Below, piece by piece: positions 10,333 through 22,745 of a stretch of 64,000 nt of DNA. The DNA is from Allolobophora icterica (lineage: Eukaryota; Annelida; Clitellata; Crassiclitellata; Lumbricidae): positions 42,708,052 through 42,772,051 of the forward strand of contig OY744607.1 of the NCBI GenBank assembly GCA_963556255.1. Direction: 5' to 3'. The position numbers were made by a program, and so were the translations under genes. The notes beneath the pieces were generated by a model. The model was not told the origin of the DNA and made no database searches. It was given only the letters and a program-made list of their open reading frames with translations. The first letter of the stretch is position 1, and each line of letters starts with the position of its first letter.

Positions 10333-13300
10333 TCACACATGGTTGTTACTTGTTATGTGTTTAACAATCGCATTGGGCACATCCATGGTTTGATCGTTGA
10401 CGAGGACGATGTCGAATGCATCCAGGTACGTCGGTAACCTTTGGTCAATCTGCCAATGAAATATGGACACAAAATTCCAGTGACATTATGTACCAGCATA
10501 ATTCTGTACATTCAATTGTTTACAGGGTTTGCTTCCAAACAGAATTAAAAATTACCCATTAAGAAATAAATATCATATTTTTCATGTTCAATACAATACA
10601 CAATACAACTGCATTTGATACCGCCTTCCTTCCAAAGTTCGGAAGTGCACACACAAATATACGACATAACATTGATGGCACTGAGCTGTTCTGACTTGCT
10701 CAAGGTCCCTACACAATAAATGCCTGATACCCATCACTCTCCACATTATAGCTGGAGTGCTCTATCCATTTGGCTACTATGCCCTGCAACACCAGCAGTC
10801 AATTTTTTACCGTTACACTGAGAAAATTAATTTAACCAAAAAATATTTACCCTGAATCGAAATAGCCAACCTCAATTGGTTAATACATACATACATAACT
10901 GATAGTAGCACCTCTAAGATTTAAAACAATCTGGCATATGAAACTAATATATAATTAATATGAAACTAATAACTATGTATAATATTGTATATGTATATAT
11001 AAAGTTGTACATATGCCAGATTATATATATATATGTATATATATAAATGTGTCGCACTTTACTGGGTTAAATGTGAATTATACATTAACTCAATACATAT
11101 GTTGCATTATAGCAGGTTAAAACTTGAACATGTCACATTATTAACAGGTCAAACCGTATGCATGTCGTATGCATGTATCTGTGTCAGATAATAACAGGTG
11201 AAGATTTCTGAATATTACGCATGCATATAGCTAGTAGCCCATCACTCCAAACTAAACTACTAAATTTATACATGTGACCTGCATAATGCAATACCCATTT
11301 CTACACAGGAAAGTTCTTAACCCCTTTAGCGTGGAATAAAATTTTTGTTAACTCTCGGCCAGGAGGGCATTTTTTTGCAAAATTTCTTTTTCAGATATTG
11401 GTGTTATAATGATGCTATGATTGTTCTGGAAGTAATCCTATAAGTTATTTTGCATTATACCGTCACCCAACAAATTTTTTATTCACTTGAAAATAAGTTT
11501 TCTGCACATTCTCGGCAGAAGTACAACAGAAGAACACCGGTCATGCAACATGTCAAAATTTGTGGTCATTACCACAAACACAAAGAGTTATCATAGTGAG
11601 AGTGACCGCTACAACGTAGATCAGTATCTGAATTTGGTGTGATATACAATTCAAAGCATGGGGCAAGGCACAGTCCAACTTCCCCACACTCTCTGCAACT
11701 GTATCACGTTTGTAACCTAAGAATTGGCCTAAAATACGGACACAACGACAATGACGACGGCCAGGTAGTAGTCGCCAGTGACCACGTGACTAGGCCAAGG
11801 TTACCCCAGGGCTGCTACAGCATGTACTAAGACACCCTCTGCACAATAGACATGACCTTCTAACGTTATCCCGAGTTTATACGGGCTCCACGCCTACTAG
11901 GTGGTGAGTTCTATCCTTGCCCGAGTTAACTCGGGATCCACGCTATGGGAACGGATTTCTCAGCCCGAGTATACTCGGGATCCACGCTAAAGGGGTTAAT
12001 AGCAGTGCTCTAAATCATCACCAAACCACCATTAAGCAAGAGGGTCTACAGTCCTTAAGAAAATGAACACATGACAAAACTCAGACGTAGGACACAATCA
12101 CAACTTGCAATTCCGTGGATGAATTACTAGTATCCAATTTCAAAGTCCAAAACATTTGATGTTTTCGATAAAACAATGGATGGAAGAATGGGCATAAATG
12201 GCTACCACATGTTAACTAGTCCCCAGCGCCACCGCCATCCACCACCACCGCTAAACTCTCAAGTCGAAACCAGTCGCTAAGCTATCGACTGCTAGCGACT
12301 CCGTTTACTTAATATTTTGGTTGTTGTTTTAATCGTGGTTTCGAAGTAAACAATAACAGAACAGTGCTTCTTCTAGTTAACAGTTGGTAACATATAGTAT
12401 AATCAATTGTACGTCCATGTTGTCTATCAATGCAAATAATCTTTGCAGAAACTGAAACTGAAATTTTCCAATAACCCAAAAATTACTGCAGATCTGAAAC
12501 TGTAATAAAAACTAAAATTATTTCAGAACTGAAACCAGATATGAAATAGAAATTAACCAAAAACTGAATTAAAACAAACTAAATAATTTCAAAAACTGAA
12601 ATATCACTGGCTAGACTGGCTTAGACTTAGTGGTATGCTTTAATCCTTTTATAAACACTCAAATGCGTCACAAATTTACATTGACATTAATTTTTACAAT
12701 CATCGGTCTGTCCTCTGTCAGCATGCCCACATGTAGCGGAGCCCATGTAGGACCCCATACTCCCTTATTGGACCCGTAGAGTTCATATGGGTCCCATCTA
12801 ATGCCCACGGAAATGATGGCACGCTCAGTACAGTGTGCAGTAAAATGCATAATACTGTTAGGTAATCAGGTATGTCCAATAGACATACCTAACTACATGA
12901 GAAGTCGATAGCAAGTCGCTAAGTCAGTCGAGAAGTCTAAGCGACTTAGTCGGTCGATAAGTATGCGACTTAGTCGATGGAGTCGTTACGTCAGTCGCTA
13001 ACTCGTCAAGTCAGTCGGTAACTTCCTAGCGACTGACTCCGGGTACTAATGTTAACGCATCAGAAATAAGAAGCACACGAGCACAATCAATACGCATTAT
13101 ACATAATTATGGACCAAGTAAACCAACCTTGTCGTTAAGAAATCCAATGCGAAGTATGTTGCTGCACTTGGCTGCCCCGTCTGCCATACGAAGATCACCG
13201 ATGGAGTCTCCCATGAGAATGATGTTATCTCGGTGTGCAAGGTCGCTGAAGTAGCTTGAATTGTGCACAGCATTTTCGTTTTTGTTGAAAACGTGCATTA

Positions 13301-16300
13301 GTTCTCCCTTGAATCCGACTAATAATCCCTACAGATACACAGATTGCAAAAAAACATACACGTATATTATAATACAATATAATAATATAATATAATATCT
13401 GACACACATCCAAGACAAAAATTTAAGATTACCTCAAACATGCCTTTTAGATCAGTGAGAAGAAAGCCATGTTTCAGAAAACCATTTTACAAGCTTTTAC
13501 TGTCAACCTGAGTACTCTGAATAGCTTCAAAAGCAATGATTTCAACATTCATAATGACTAACTCATTCAACGCCCCAGATGACTAATACCATAAGAGTCG
13601 GATTACTATTAGCTAAACTTATGCAATCAGTGTTTTGTGAAAAGTAGTAAAAACCTACCTTGTCATTGAAGTCCATGAAATTAGAAACAACCTTCATGTT
13701 GTCGCAGTACACAGCTCGGCGTTGCAAAGCTTCGATGAGTATGTCGCCAACTCCGGCAGAGAAAACCAGTAACGGAACCTGACATTTGTGTAGCTGTTGG
13801 AAGAGCCAGTTACAGCCATCTCTGAAATAACAATTACAGCAGGCCACTATGAAGCAGTTTTAGATAAAGTCCATCTGCTTATAAGCTCAACTCTCAACTT
13901 CTTACCCATTATTATTTGCCCTGTGGGCTGTGCTACATCTTAGTGAGTTGTGTGTCTCGGTCGCATACATTCCTGGCCGAAGATTTCTTCGCTCTGCTGC
14001 GCAGAGTGACCTGGTTGTTGCCTCTACCAGAACATCCACGGTACAGCACAGAAGCTTTACTGTTGTTGGTCCAACTTTCTGGAATAAGTTACCTAGCATC
14101 TTACAACATAAGCTTCTCGGTCTTCCTTTACCTCTGTTCCGTAAGCACTTGAAAACCATTTTGTTCGATCCTAGTTTTCCATCGCTAGGTCTGATGAGTT
14201 TTCTTGAAAAGGTGCTATATAAATCTGTGATTACATTATATTTGGCTACAGTGTCTCTTCAAGCAACCATCGATTCAAGCCTGGTGCATTATGATAATGG
14301 TGCTGCAGAAGAACATAGTTGCACAGACCATGACAAACTCAATGAAGCAAGATCGATCACTGAAGGAAAAAGTTTCATTCAACTGCAATATACTCACTAG
14401 ATTTTAAAATAGTATACACCCACGCAGAGTAGTCTTTAAAAACTTACTAAATTATCAACCAATGCACAAAAACAGTTTAAGTAAAAATACTCTTACTTCA
14501 GAAGTTTTAAAGCTGCTCCCAGAGTAGCAAAACAGCAAAAGAGAGGCAGCAGGTATAAAAAAACAAAGATTTCCCTTACCGGAAAGCTATTCGAGAATCT
14601 TTCACCATCTGTGCTATCCACTCCCTCTGCATTCGACATTTGATCAGATGATCATGTGACTTTGTATACCTATGTAAAAAAATGAGCTTATCTACGAAAC
14701 AAATATAAAAAAAGAAGAGTATCATAAATGCAATGATCAAATGCTATGTGTCTAAAAATTAACATGAATTAAATTGCATATGCTGAGGGCAACATTAACA
14801 TAATTACAGATCACAAATGATGAAACTAGAACCATTTAGTATATAGAATTAAACTCAAATTTTATCAAATATTTTAATCAGAGCATATATTAAAAAGTTA
14901 ATAATAACCATGCCTAGCTTTAGAAAGAAATAGTATAAAGTATATAATAAATATCTAGTACCTTAATACCTTGATAAATTTAGCTCATACTTTCTCAAGT
15001 TTCACATTTAATTCTCTTTGTAATAAAAATATTAACAAAATACATACCAGTCAACCATGTGAGGTACTTTCTGTTCGATAGTCATTTCAGGATCAACCTC
15101 AATGGCATAGTAGAATTCCTTGAGCTGGGCAACTGCAGCTCTGTAGTCCTCCGGTAGTAGTGGACTCAATTCTAAGGCCCCTGTTCGCAATGATAATTCA
15201 CAACCAGTTTTCACCAACCATGTTAGAATCGGCAATGTAATTAGTGTAAAATATTCAAGACCAAAAATTTCTAAATTTTAGGAGTTACATTCGTAACTTC
15301 AAACTATAAATCTACGACTCCATAAAATATTAATTAGATAAACCAATAACACATAATATCAAGAATTACAACTACACGTACATGGAGCAAAATATTTGAA
15401 AAATCAAATATCCTCGATTGTGAAAAATACTAATTACACAGAATATATTGTAATATACCAAAAGAGAATTACATGTTTCTTACTAAATATTTTTGCAATA
15501 TAAAGCATCATAAAAAGCTAAAAACAAGACATAATATCAGAAAGTGTTACTCACGATAGCACGTATCACAGGGCGAACCATTCTTGTCTTTGAACCTTGT
15601 CAGCGTCATGTCAAAATCAGAAACAACCTTCACATTGCAGACCAAGACAGAAATTTACCAAAAACACATACCAGTAATCTACGCACAAGAATAGCTAACC
15701 AAATTCGACCAGCAACTGGTATAAGCTTCGAAGCCAAATTACTGACATTAATTTTATTTGATTAATTGACTTAGGAGAAATTTACAGGTAGTTTTAAGTA
15801 TTGACAATTACAATTTATGTTGCATTCAAGTTAGGTCACATTCTCATCTGGGACTCATTCAATATACAGCAAGCACATAATTTAAACTCTCCGTTTAATT
15901 CACATCAAAATTGTGACAAGCAAATTTCAGTAAAATCCATCAAAAATTCAAACAAGAGTCTAAGATGATCATATCATTTTAAGAGAAAATCAAAACAAAC
16001 AACCGTTCTTTATTTTACTTGACATAATTGTTGGTACTTAAAAATATTGTTTCCATTACAATCAGAGAATTACAAACACATCCCTTTAAACTCAGTCATA
16101 TTATTTATTCAATTGTAAGCAGCACGTATTTAAAACAAGATCAGCGTTTCCTATAAGCTGTGACACAGCACAGCCAAGAAGACAGTTGGTGGATCTAAAC
16201 ACCACAAACTGGTATAGGCTTTGAAGCCAAATTATTGACATTCATTTTTATTTGATCACTTGACTAAGTAGCAGATGTTTACAGGTAGTTTAGCCCAAGA

Positions 16301-16534
16301 AATCTTGTACAGCAAGCACAAAACATGTGAGCACGTTTTCAACACTGACTAAAATCCAGCTAAAACTTTAATTCAATGTTTGATGTCTGGCACACAAATC
16401 TCATATTATTCTGTCATTATTATTAAACCAACCTGAAGACGATCGCTTGAACCATTTATCAGATTTTTTATAATTCCCTCTGTTCTCTGTTTGTCTTTGA
16501 TGTAAACTGTATCTTTACTTAGTTCGTTATTCAT
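10333..16534 (-). CDS. NT5C3: Cytosolic 5'-nucleotidase III, seven coding exons
   Basis: Coding exons on the minus strand: 16433-16534, 15555-15627, 15048-15180, 14580-14669, 13659-13821, 13128-13328 and 10333-10449. All junctions are GT-AG with matching phases, giving 292 aa, the usual length of the family. The enzyme is a HAD-fold pyrimidine nucleoside monophosphate phosphatase of the cytosol. HAD motif I is DFDMTLT (about residues 38-44, nucleophile and acid Asp), motif II is FSAG (153-156), and the acidic motif is [13 protein letters not shown] (226-238). Family blocks [24 protein letters not shown] and [12 protein letters not shown] are clear. The first ATG follows an acceptor directly, so a 5' UTR exon must lie upstream (not located). 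All key residues are intact and no frame break is seen, so the gene looks functional. Confidence 0.93.
10640..10800 (-). mobile_element. tRNA-derived SINE fragment
   Basis: On the minus strand GGGCATAGTAGCCAAATGGA followed by TAGAGCACTCC resembles the A-box half of a tRNA promoter, and GAGTGATGGGTATCAGGC a decayed B box. GACCTTGAGCAAGTC follows, as in tRNA-derived SINEs. It lies in the last intron of the 5'-nucleotidase gene. Confidence 0.55.
11321..11995. mobile_element. TTAA-flanked piggyBac-type non-autonomous element
   Basis: TTAA duplications (11317-11320 and 11996-11999) bracket the inverted ends CCCCTTTAGCGTGGA and TCCACGCTAAAGGGG. TTAA targets and C-rich ends are the piggyBac signature. 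Near the right end the palindrome CCCGAGTATACTCGGG and relatives CCGAGTTAACTCGGG and CCGAGTTTATACGGG are each followed by a copy of ATCCACGC or TCCACGC. No transposase frame is present. The element lies in the last intron of the 5'-nucleotidase gene. Confidence 0.85.
12215..13045. mobile_element. Repeat element with GACTAAGTCG/CAGTCGCTAA subrepeats
   Basis: The left end AGTCCCCAGCGCCACCGCCA continues into CGAAACCAGTCGCTAAGCTA. The right end is a cluster of CAGTCGCTAAGTCAGTCG-type repeats ending GACTCCGGGTACTAATGTTA. The two ends are loosely inverted. The left 130 bp recurs at 46812-46950, so this is a dispersed element. The middle is A-rich with ACTGAAA runs. Confidence 0.55.
13915..14240 (+). 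mobile_element. CR1/L2-like LINE fragment, RT C-terminus and 3' tail
   Basis: The plus frame gives [39 protein letters not shown] and [12 protein letters not shown], the usual C-terminal block of CR1/L2-clade reverse-transcriptase proteins. It is followed by a GTGCTATATAAATCTGTGAT tail. The fragment is 5' truncated and lies antisense in an intron of the 5'-nucleotidase gene. Confidence 0.75.
15711..16300. repeat. Local duplication in 5'-nucleotidase intron 1
   Basis: About 90 bp at 15711-15800 (AACTGGTATAAGCTTCGAAG, then TTTACAGGTAGTTT) recurs at 16206-16300 with scattered differences, in the same orientation. No coding role is visible. Confidence 0.6.
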
Positions 16535-18190
16535 CTATACAAAGACAGAAAAATGGACAGAATTAAGATACTCAAAAGATGCATCATGTGACAGACAAGA
16601 ACTTCCCCTGTTGCATTTTCCACTAACAACCTTTGCTAATTGGCAGTTATGAATAAACTCCTAGTGATACGTTGGATGTTGATGTAACACATCAGCCTTT
16701 CATGGGTTCAAATCTTGGTAATGAATGTGAAACTGACAATCATTGTTGACTGTTGAACCATACAACCTGCAATGGAATGTAATGTAACTCCAACATCTTC
16801 CACCCACACGAACAACTTACTGTCCACAAAGATGCATGCAGGTAAAAAGTGAGCACTTATCTTACCCCCATGGGGTGTGTGCTAGTTTAGAGGTTGCCAT
16901 TGTAAACTGTCTGTTATTCAAGGGGCCATCCATGTAGCACGTATGCATGGAGGGGGAGGGGAAAATCAAAACCAAATGTGTATGCTTGTGTATGGGGTTG
17001 TCTACTGATAATGTACTATGTACCAGGCATAGGAAAGGGGATGGGGTAAAACCTATAACTTATCTATATTGGCCTTCAAATTGATTGGCCTTCAAATGAG
17101 CCACAGTTCAGTTCTTGCAGCTATCAGACAAGTACTACTGGGAGAAGTAGGACTGTGGGAGATACATACCACCCTACCCCTGATTACTATTAAATAGAGG
17201 CCGTCATATGGGGTACGCAGGTGGTGGGTGGGGGAGGGGTAAAAAAAGTACACGTGCGTGCGTAGTGCCTACAGGGAGGGGTCAATTTTGTCCGGATTTC
17301 TTCCTAGGTACTAACTGGATTTCAGCTCCAAATGTGCTCCTAGACAACTCAGCTGTATCTACAATCTACAACTGAGCTATATCTACAATGTACAAGTATA
17401 CAAACCATACAAGGTCCGAGGGAAATATCAGGCAGCGAGGGAGAGGACTGACCACCAACCCTTAAATGCAGAGGTTAAGAAAAATGATGTTGCCAACACT
17501 TCATACACATGGCTGCCACTCTGAGCTACATTAAGGGACTTTCTTCTTCTCCTTCTTCATATCCTTCTTCTTCTCCTTCTTTTCCTCGTCATCTTCTTCC
17601 TCATCTTCTTCTTTTGTTCTATCATACCATTGTCTTAACTTTCCAATTCATCTGCACAGGCTTTGTATGACAGTTGAGAACAGGTTTCTGGCTTCTATTA
17701 TTAATTCAAGACCAAATAACAAATTGTGAAAATTTTACAGTATAATACCATACAATACCACAAATCTAGTGCATCACTTACACTTATAATGACCCACAAC
17801 ACAACACAATAACCGGTACAAGATCAAGGCAAGAAGCGTAGCATGGTGCAATTCTAAAACAAAGTGTTGCTGGGTTACTGTCACCACAGTATGCTGCAGT
17901 GTAAATACTATTATACAATACAACATTTACCACACAATTGAAATTCTGAATAAAACAATCGTTTTTTTTTATTAGCATTCTGAACACACTGATAATGCTC
18001 CTGAGCTGCACTTGGAAACCAGGCAATAGGCAACATTATAACTTACACCAATTGATACGTTACTCATTTCAAGTAACTGGTTATGCGAGCTTGGAAATTA
18101 GCCATGAAAACAGTATATTCAGCAAAGAGAACATACCACAAATGTTTTCTTGATCACATAGCTCCCTTGAAAAGGACCACACATCGAACT
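16535..18190. other. Upstream region of the 5'-nucleotidase gene, no gene seen
   Basis: No coding exon is recognisable. At 16918-16960 and 17205-17275 are two related starts (GGGGCCATCCATGTAGCACG, and GAGGCCGTCATATGGGGTAC), each followed by a GGGGGAGGGG run. They resemble the ends of a common MITE family also seen at 62.4-62.8 kb. A (CTT)n tract lies at 17530-17620. A 5' UTR exon of the nucleotidase gene could hide here or further upstream. Confidence 0.5.
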
Positions 18191-18204
18191 TAGGATTCTG
18201 ATTG

Positions 18205-18590
18205 TAGGGCATAACCGGGTAGACATTTTCCAACGAGTACCGAATCCGAGTATTTGGATGTACTATTTGCCGGATCTGGGTATGCACCAAGTACCATTTG
18301 TTCCATATGCGAAGCTTCACATTTTCATGTAATAAAAAATTATCAAAATACATTTGTGTACTTGTAATAAATGACTAAAACATTTTGAATTTTAGAAATA
18401 AATAATCAATGAAATGGACTTGACTTCTGTTGTGGACTTGCAGAGTTGGTACTTTTGGTAAAAATTTTATTAGCAACTATTTGTGTGAACAGTATTTGTG
18501 AATACTGCGAGGTGAATACTTCCGAATAGTGCTGAAAAACGGGATATTCGGCTGAGGCGAATGTCTTAGGCGAGTTCCGGTTATGCCCTG
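18205..18590. mobile_element. hAT-like MITE with 8-bp target duplication
   Basis: The ends are TAGGGCATAACCGG and CCGGTTATGCCCTG (inverted), flanked by perfect TCTGATTG copies (18197-18204 and 18591-18598). It is 386 bp long with no transposase frame. It lies upstream of the coding part of the 5'-nucleotidase gene. Confidence 0.9.
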
Positions 18591-18598
18591 TCTGATTG

Positions 18599-20380
18599 TT
18601 ATGGGTCTAACCGCTGTGATCTTAGTTGCTAAGTACTTTCATTTTCTTTCTCTAAAAAGTAACTTTCACAATCCCTAACCGGTTCGTAATCAGCAGCAAT
18701 CAGATTTCTCATTGCAGATTTCATCGGTAAAAAATGACTGGATAAATCATTGAACATCAAAGGCACACCAAAAATCTTGTCCATGTGATGGTGAGACAGC
18801 TACAGTTTTTGATTACAGCTTAAAGGCAACCTGAACACATGACTATGTACAGCTATAGAAACTCAGTACGATCCAGTGGCTCTCTCATTTAAAGATAGCC
18901 TTAAAATCAAATGTAATTAAACAAATTCCAAAGCACCAGTACAGTAATGTAGGAGGTATCGATTGATGGTCAGCCAACACCCTGTTACACCCTGGTCAGT
19001 TCCAGAGAGACAGAAGACAAGCACAGCAAACAAGAAGTATAATTCTTGAGAGACAGACAAAGAGATAGACAGACAAAGACAGACAGAGATAGAGAGAAAG
19101 AAGCCGTCTTTTTGAGCAATACATTAAAATGAAGCTGGGCTAAGTTATTTTCTGATGCTCTGCTAAATTTTGACTCCATATCCTCAAAATTATTTTACCA
19201 GATATAGTGTTATCAACATCATTTACAAAGATCTGGTTTACTACTGAAGTGCTTACTCAAGTCTTGGTAAGACTATTTTGTTATGTCGCATGTAATCAAT
19301 TGTAATCATAATTTCAATCTCAAACTTGATAAAGCACTATTTTAAAGCCAGGCGCAGGGTACCAGCTTGTTCACAAGCGCTGCGTCGTGTCAGAGATACC
19401 AAACTGAGATCAAAGTCCAGTTGCCACAGACAGGGTGAAAGATAGAGAGGCAGAGGAGCTGCTAAGACAGTTTCCATATAGGACGAAGTCTATCAATTTC
19501 AGACAGCTTTTTGTGATCTAATAGTAGCTTATGAACCATTAAATTTTATCCAAATGTACGTTTGATTACATAATCTCAAAACTGCACGAAAAAATTCTGA
19601 CGTAAAGCAGAATAATGGAATGCAATTATAAGAAAGTACATAGTTTAAACTTGCGCAGAACATGGCACACACAATTTGTCATAATTTACACAATCGATTT
19701 TAACGATAAATCTATCGAAAATGTAAATGTTTACATCGCAAATCAGTAGAAGCATAATTATAGTATGTTAAACTTGCTCACCGCGGATGATGTATATATT
19801 TGCACTTTAAAGAAACCGATTAGAGTTCAGTTCACAGTATTTAAACAAAATTTGAACCTGAAAACGAAAACAATTAAAAATTATTAAAACGTTACTGAGT
19901 TGATCCCTTTTGAAAGAAAACCAAGGAATCAACTAGTCCTTGACCCATAATGTAAGAGAGTACCAGGACTAGAAAAGTCTTATTAATATCGTGTGTCTAG
20001 TTTGAGCGCCTATGCACTGCAGCGCCTCTTGTGATAAGATAGTACTACGCCTCGTTTCAAAACAAGTGCATTGCATTTTATTACATCTATGAAGAGAAAT
20101 CAACGAATAATTATATTTTCACAGCATATAATTGCATTTGGAGAGTAAACGATATTTTTAATATCCGGTGTAAAACTTGAAGCGTAGCGACAACTGTGTT
20201 CGGGAGTACACACATAATACACGAATTTCCATTTCTGTAGGCGTAGATTCTTGACCTTGGCCTGTTATGCTGGTATGCACCAACACAGAGTATGTTCGGA
20301 GTATACGTAGAGTGGTTTCGATTCAGACTTGGAACGAGAGCGGGTAGAGCGGGTCAATTAAATCCTGGAACCCGTGATGA
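18599..20380. other. Gene-free stretch between nucleotidase gene and fold-back element
   Basis: Only a short AGACAGAC-type simple repeat (19005-19100) stands out. The nucleotidase promoter and 5' UTR exon may be here. A GTGAGC donor-like site on the minus strand near 19790 is compatible but unproven. Confidence 0.4.
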
Positions 20381-21059
20381 ATTAAATGAATCCCCAGTAG
20401 TCCGTAGGCAAATGTCAAGAATTTCAAGATTGTCATAATTTTGGGTATAATCTTGGCAAATGTGTTTAAAATGTTCAAAATTGTGTTGTGCACGCAAAAA
20501 ACCATGTTGCCAGTTTTTTTAATTTGGTCCCGAGTGCATATTTGGGACCAAATGTGCACTCCAGATTAACGGAGCTTAAATTGAATGCGTTGTATTGAAT
20601 TTTAGACTAGGCTTGGAATCTCAAAATGACATTGTTAGAAGCAAATCATGTAACAATTTGCTAACCGGCGTTTCTAGACTAATTTGACCCTGCTGAAAAC
20701 GAAAATCGTGGTTAGCAAGCTGGATTTTTAGCGGTTGCATGAAAAAACAAGATGGCGGCCAAAATGGCGGCCAATATCGTCATATGGCTATAAGTACAGT
20801 CATGTACGTGATAAAAACATGGTTTTGGAGTCTAAATTAACATTTTTTGGGTCAAGGAATGCGATAGAACTAAAGACAAATATGTAGCACTGCAGAAAAC
20901 AAAATGACGGACAAAATGGCAGCCAAATATCTTCAAACGGCTATAAATAAAGCTATGTATGTGATGGAAACATGATTTTAGAGTCTAAGTTAACGTTTTC
21001 GGGGTCAAGAAATGCGATGGAACTAAAGACAAATATGCAGCACTGCCATAAAACAAAAT

Positions 21060-22200
21060 GGGAGTGATCAGCCACTCGGATCCTCTGTCTCCATCCCACT
21101 CGATCTACGGTGTCTTCTTTTTTCAGGCCCAGAAGCCTGAGGTCGGGCTGAACCATGTCCATTCATCTCGTCCTCTGGCGGCCTCGGCTGCGGTGTTCAT
21201 GCACCTCCTCTTTCATGATTCTTTTGATGCTACTATCTTCCTCCGCCCGCTCTACATGTCCATACCACCTCAGTCTGGTTTCGCGCACCTTGTCAGATAT
21301 ACAGTCCACTCCAAGTGTTTTCCGGATATTCTCATTTTTCTGCCTGTCTTTCGGTGACACCCCAACTATCCATCGTAGCATCATCATCTCAGTTCTCTCC
21401 AGAAGTTCCTCCTCCTTCCTCCTCAGCGTCCATGCTTCTGCTCCATAAATCAATACCGGTCTTATCATTGTCCTGTATAACTTTCCCTTGAGGCGAACTG
21501 AGTTCTTGCGATCACACAGCACACCAGACAAATCCCTCCACTTCTGCCAGGCGACTTTTATTAAATTTTTGACATCTTGCTCACATCCTCCTTTAGCATT
21601 CATTATCGACCCCAGGCATTTAAAGGTTTCCATCTGTTGCACATTTCCCCCACCATCTATAACCGCCAGGTCCACATCTGTCCTTGAGCAAACCATGACT
21701 TCTGTTTATTCTTGAATTTATGTTGAGTCCCTTGCTCTCCAGTGCCTTCTACCAACCAGTGAAGCTTATCTGGGCATTCTCTGCTAAGCTATCCGCCACA
21801 ATGGGATCATCAGCATACAACATATCCCAAGGTACCTCTCTCCCGATGTTGTCTGATAATGCGTCCAACAGTGAGCTCAGGCACGATCCTTGGTGTACAC
21901 CTACTCGTATTTCGAACTCCACTGTGTTTCCAACCCTGCACCTCACCGAAGTGCGTGCCCCATCATACATGCATGGACTTTACCAGTCGCACAGTTCTCT
22001 TCGTCACTCCCTTTTTCCTCAGACTCCAGATTACTACCTCCCTAGGCACTCTATCGAAGGCCTTCTCCAGTTCCACAGAGGTCCAGTATCTCTTGATGTT
22101 CCCTTCCATTACCTTTTCCTTGACTAACTGTGAATAACAGGGTATCCAACAATTTAACAGATTTATTGTCAACATCTGCATCCACTCGTGGTGCACCCAT
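21060..22200 (-). pseudogene. Decayed non-LTR reverse transcriptase inside the fold-back element
   Basis: Three minus-strand segments form a broken RT. LEKAFDRVPREVVIWSLRKK (about 22090) is followed in another frame by RVGVHQGSCLSSLL and the catalytic-site-like MLYADD (about 21800-21905). After a further break comes a 177-residue open segment (21163-21696) with LYRTMIRPVLIYGAEAWTL and VRETRLRWYGHVERAEEDSS, the standard C-terminal block of many invertebrate LINE proteins. At least two frame breaks are present and no endonuclease part is seen. The element is dead. The clade is not assigned. Confidence 0.8.
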
Positions 22201-22639
22201 CAATGACATTTAATGAATCCAAAGGCTGCATGCCTATGATGATGCTGCTCTTCGGACCACAGGTCTTAAGATGATGCAGCGTCATTCTTGGTCCCTAAGC
22301 CAAGAGCTAGCGACCCTCTCTTCTGTCCGCAGCTGTCTTCTGAAGAAAGCGCAGCTTATCTTGACCAATGAAAGATGATCGAGGATTGCACCTGGTTCAG
22401 TCTCTTCCCCGTATAATAACGGAATTATCTATTTCTCGAAAGTTCTTCCGAACTATCGCCATCGACGATTGTTTTCTCGATATTCCGTGGTCGAGATCTA
22501 AGAGCAGAGATGTCCACAATCTACTGGTGTTCCAAGATCATTAGGCAAGCTACCCCATAGTTCCACCAGGCCTTCTGCACAACAGCAGAATTTGGTTTTC
22601 AGTGGATAACATTGACAAAGAAGTGATACCTCAGATGGA

Positions 22640-22745
22640 AGAGGGAGTTTTCATGGAAGGCCTTCTCCAGATCCACAAAAGTCCAGTATCTCTTGCTGTT
22701 CCCATCCAGTACCTTTTCCTTGACTAACTGTGAATTATCCCATAC
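22640..22745 (-). mobile_element. Second short fragment of the same LINE
   Basis: GAAGGCCTTCTCCAGATCCA and the following 80 bp closely match 22050-22140 of the LINE pseudogene. This is a small duplicate piece within the same fold-back element. Confidence 0.65.

Noticed and set aside
13930..14400. 156-codon frame as an independent gene within the nucleotidase intron
   Set aside because: The protein is the C-terminus of a CR1/L2-type LINE followed by its tail; it is a truncated retroelement.
19775..19810. First (5' UTR) exon of the nucleotidase gene ending at a GTGAGC donor
   Set aside because: Position and donor are plausible but no transcript evidence or second signal supports it.
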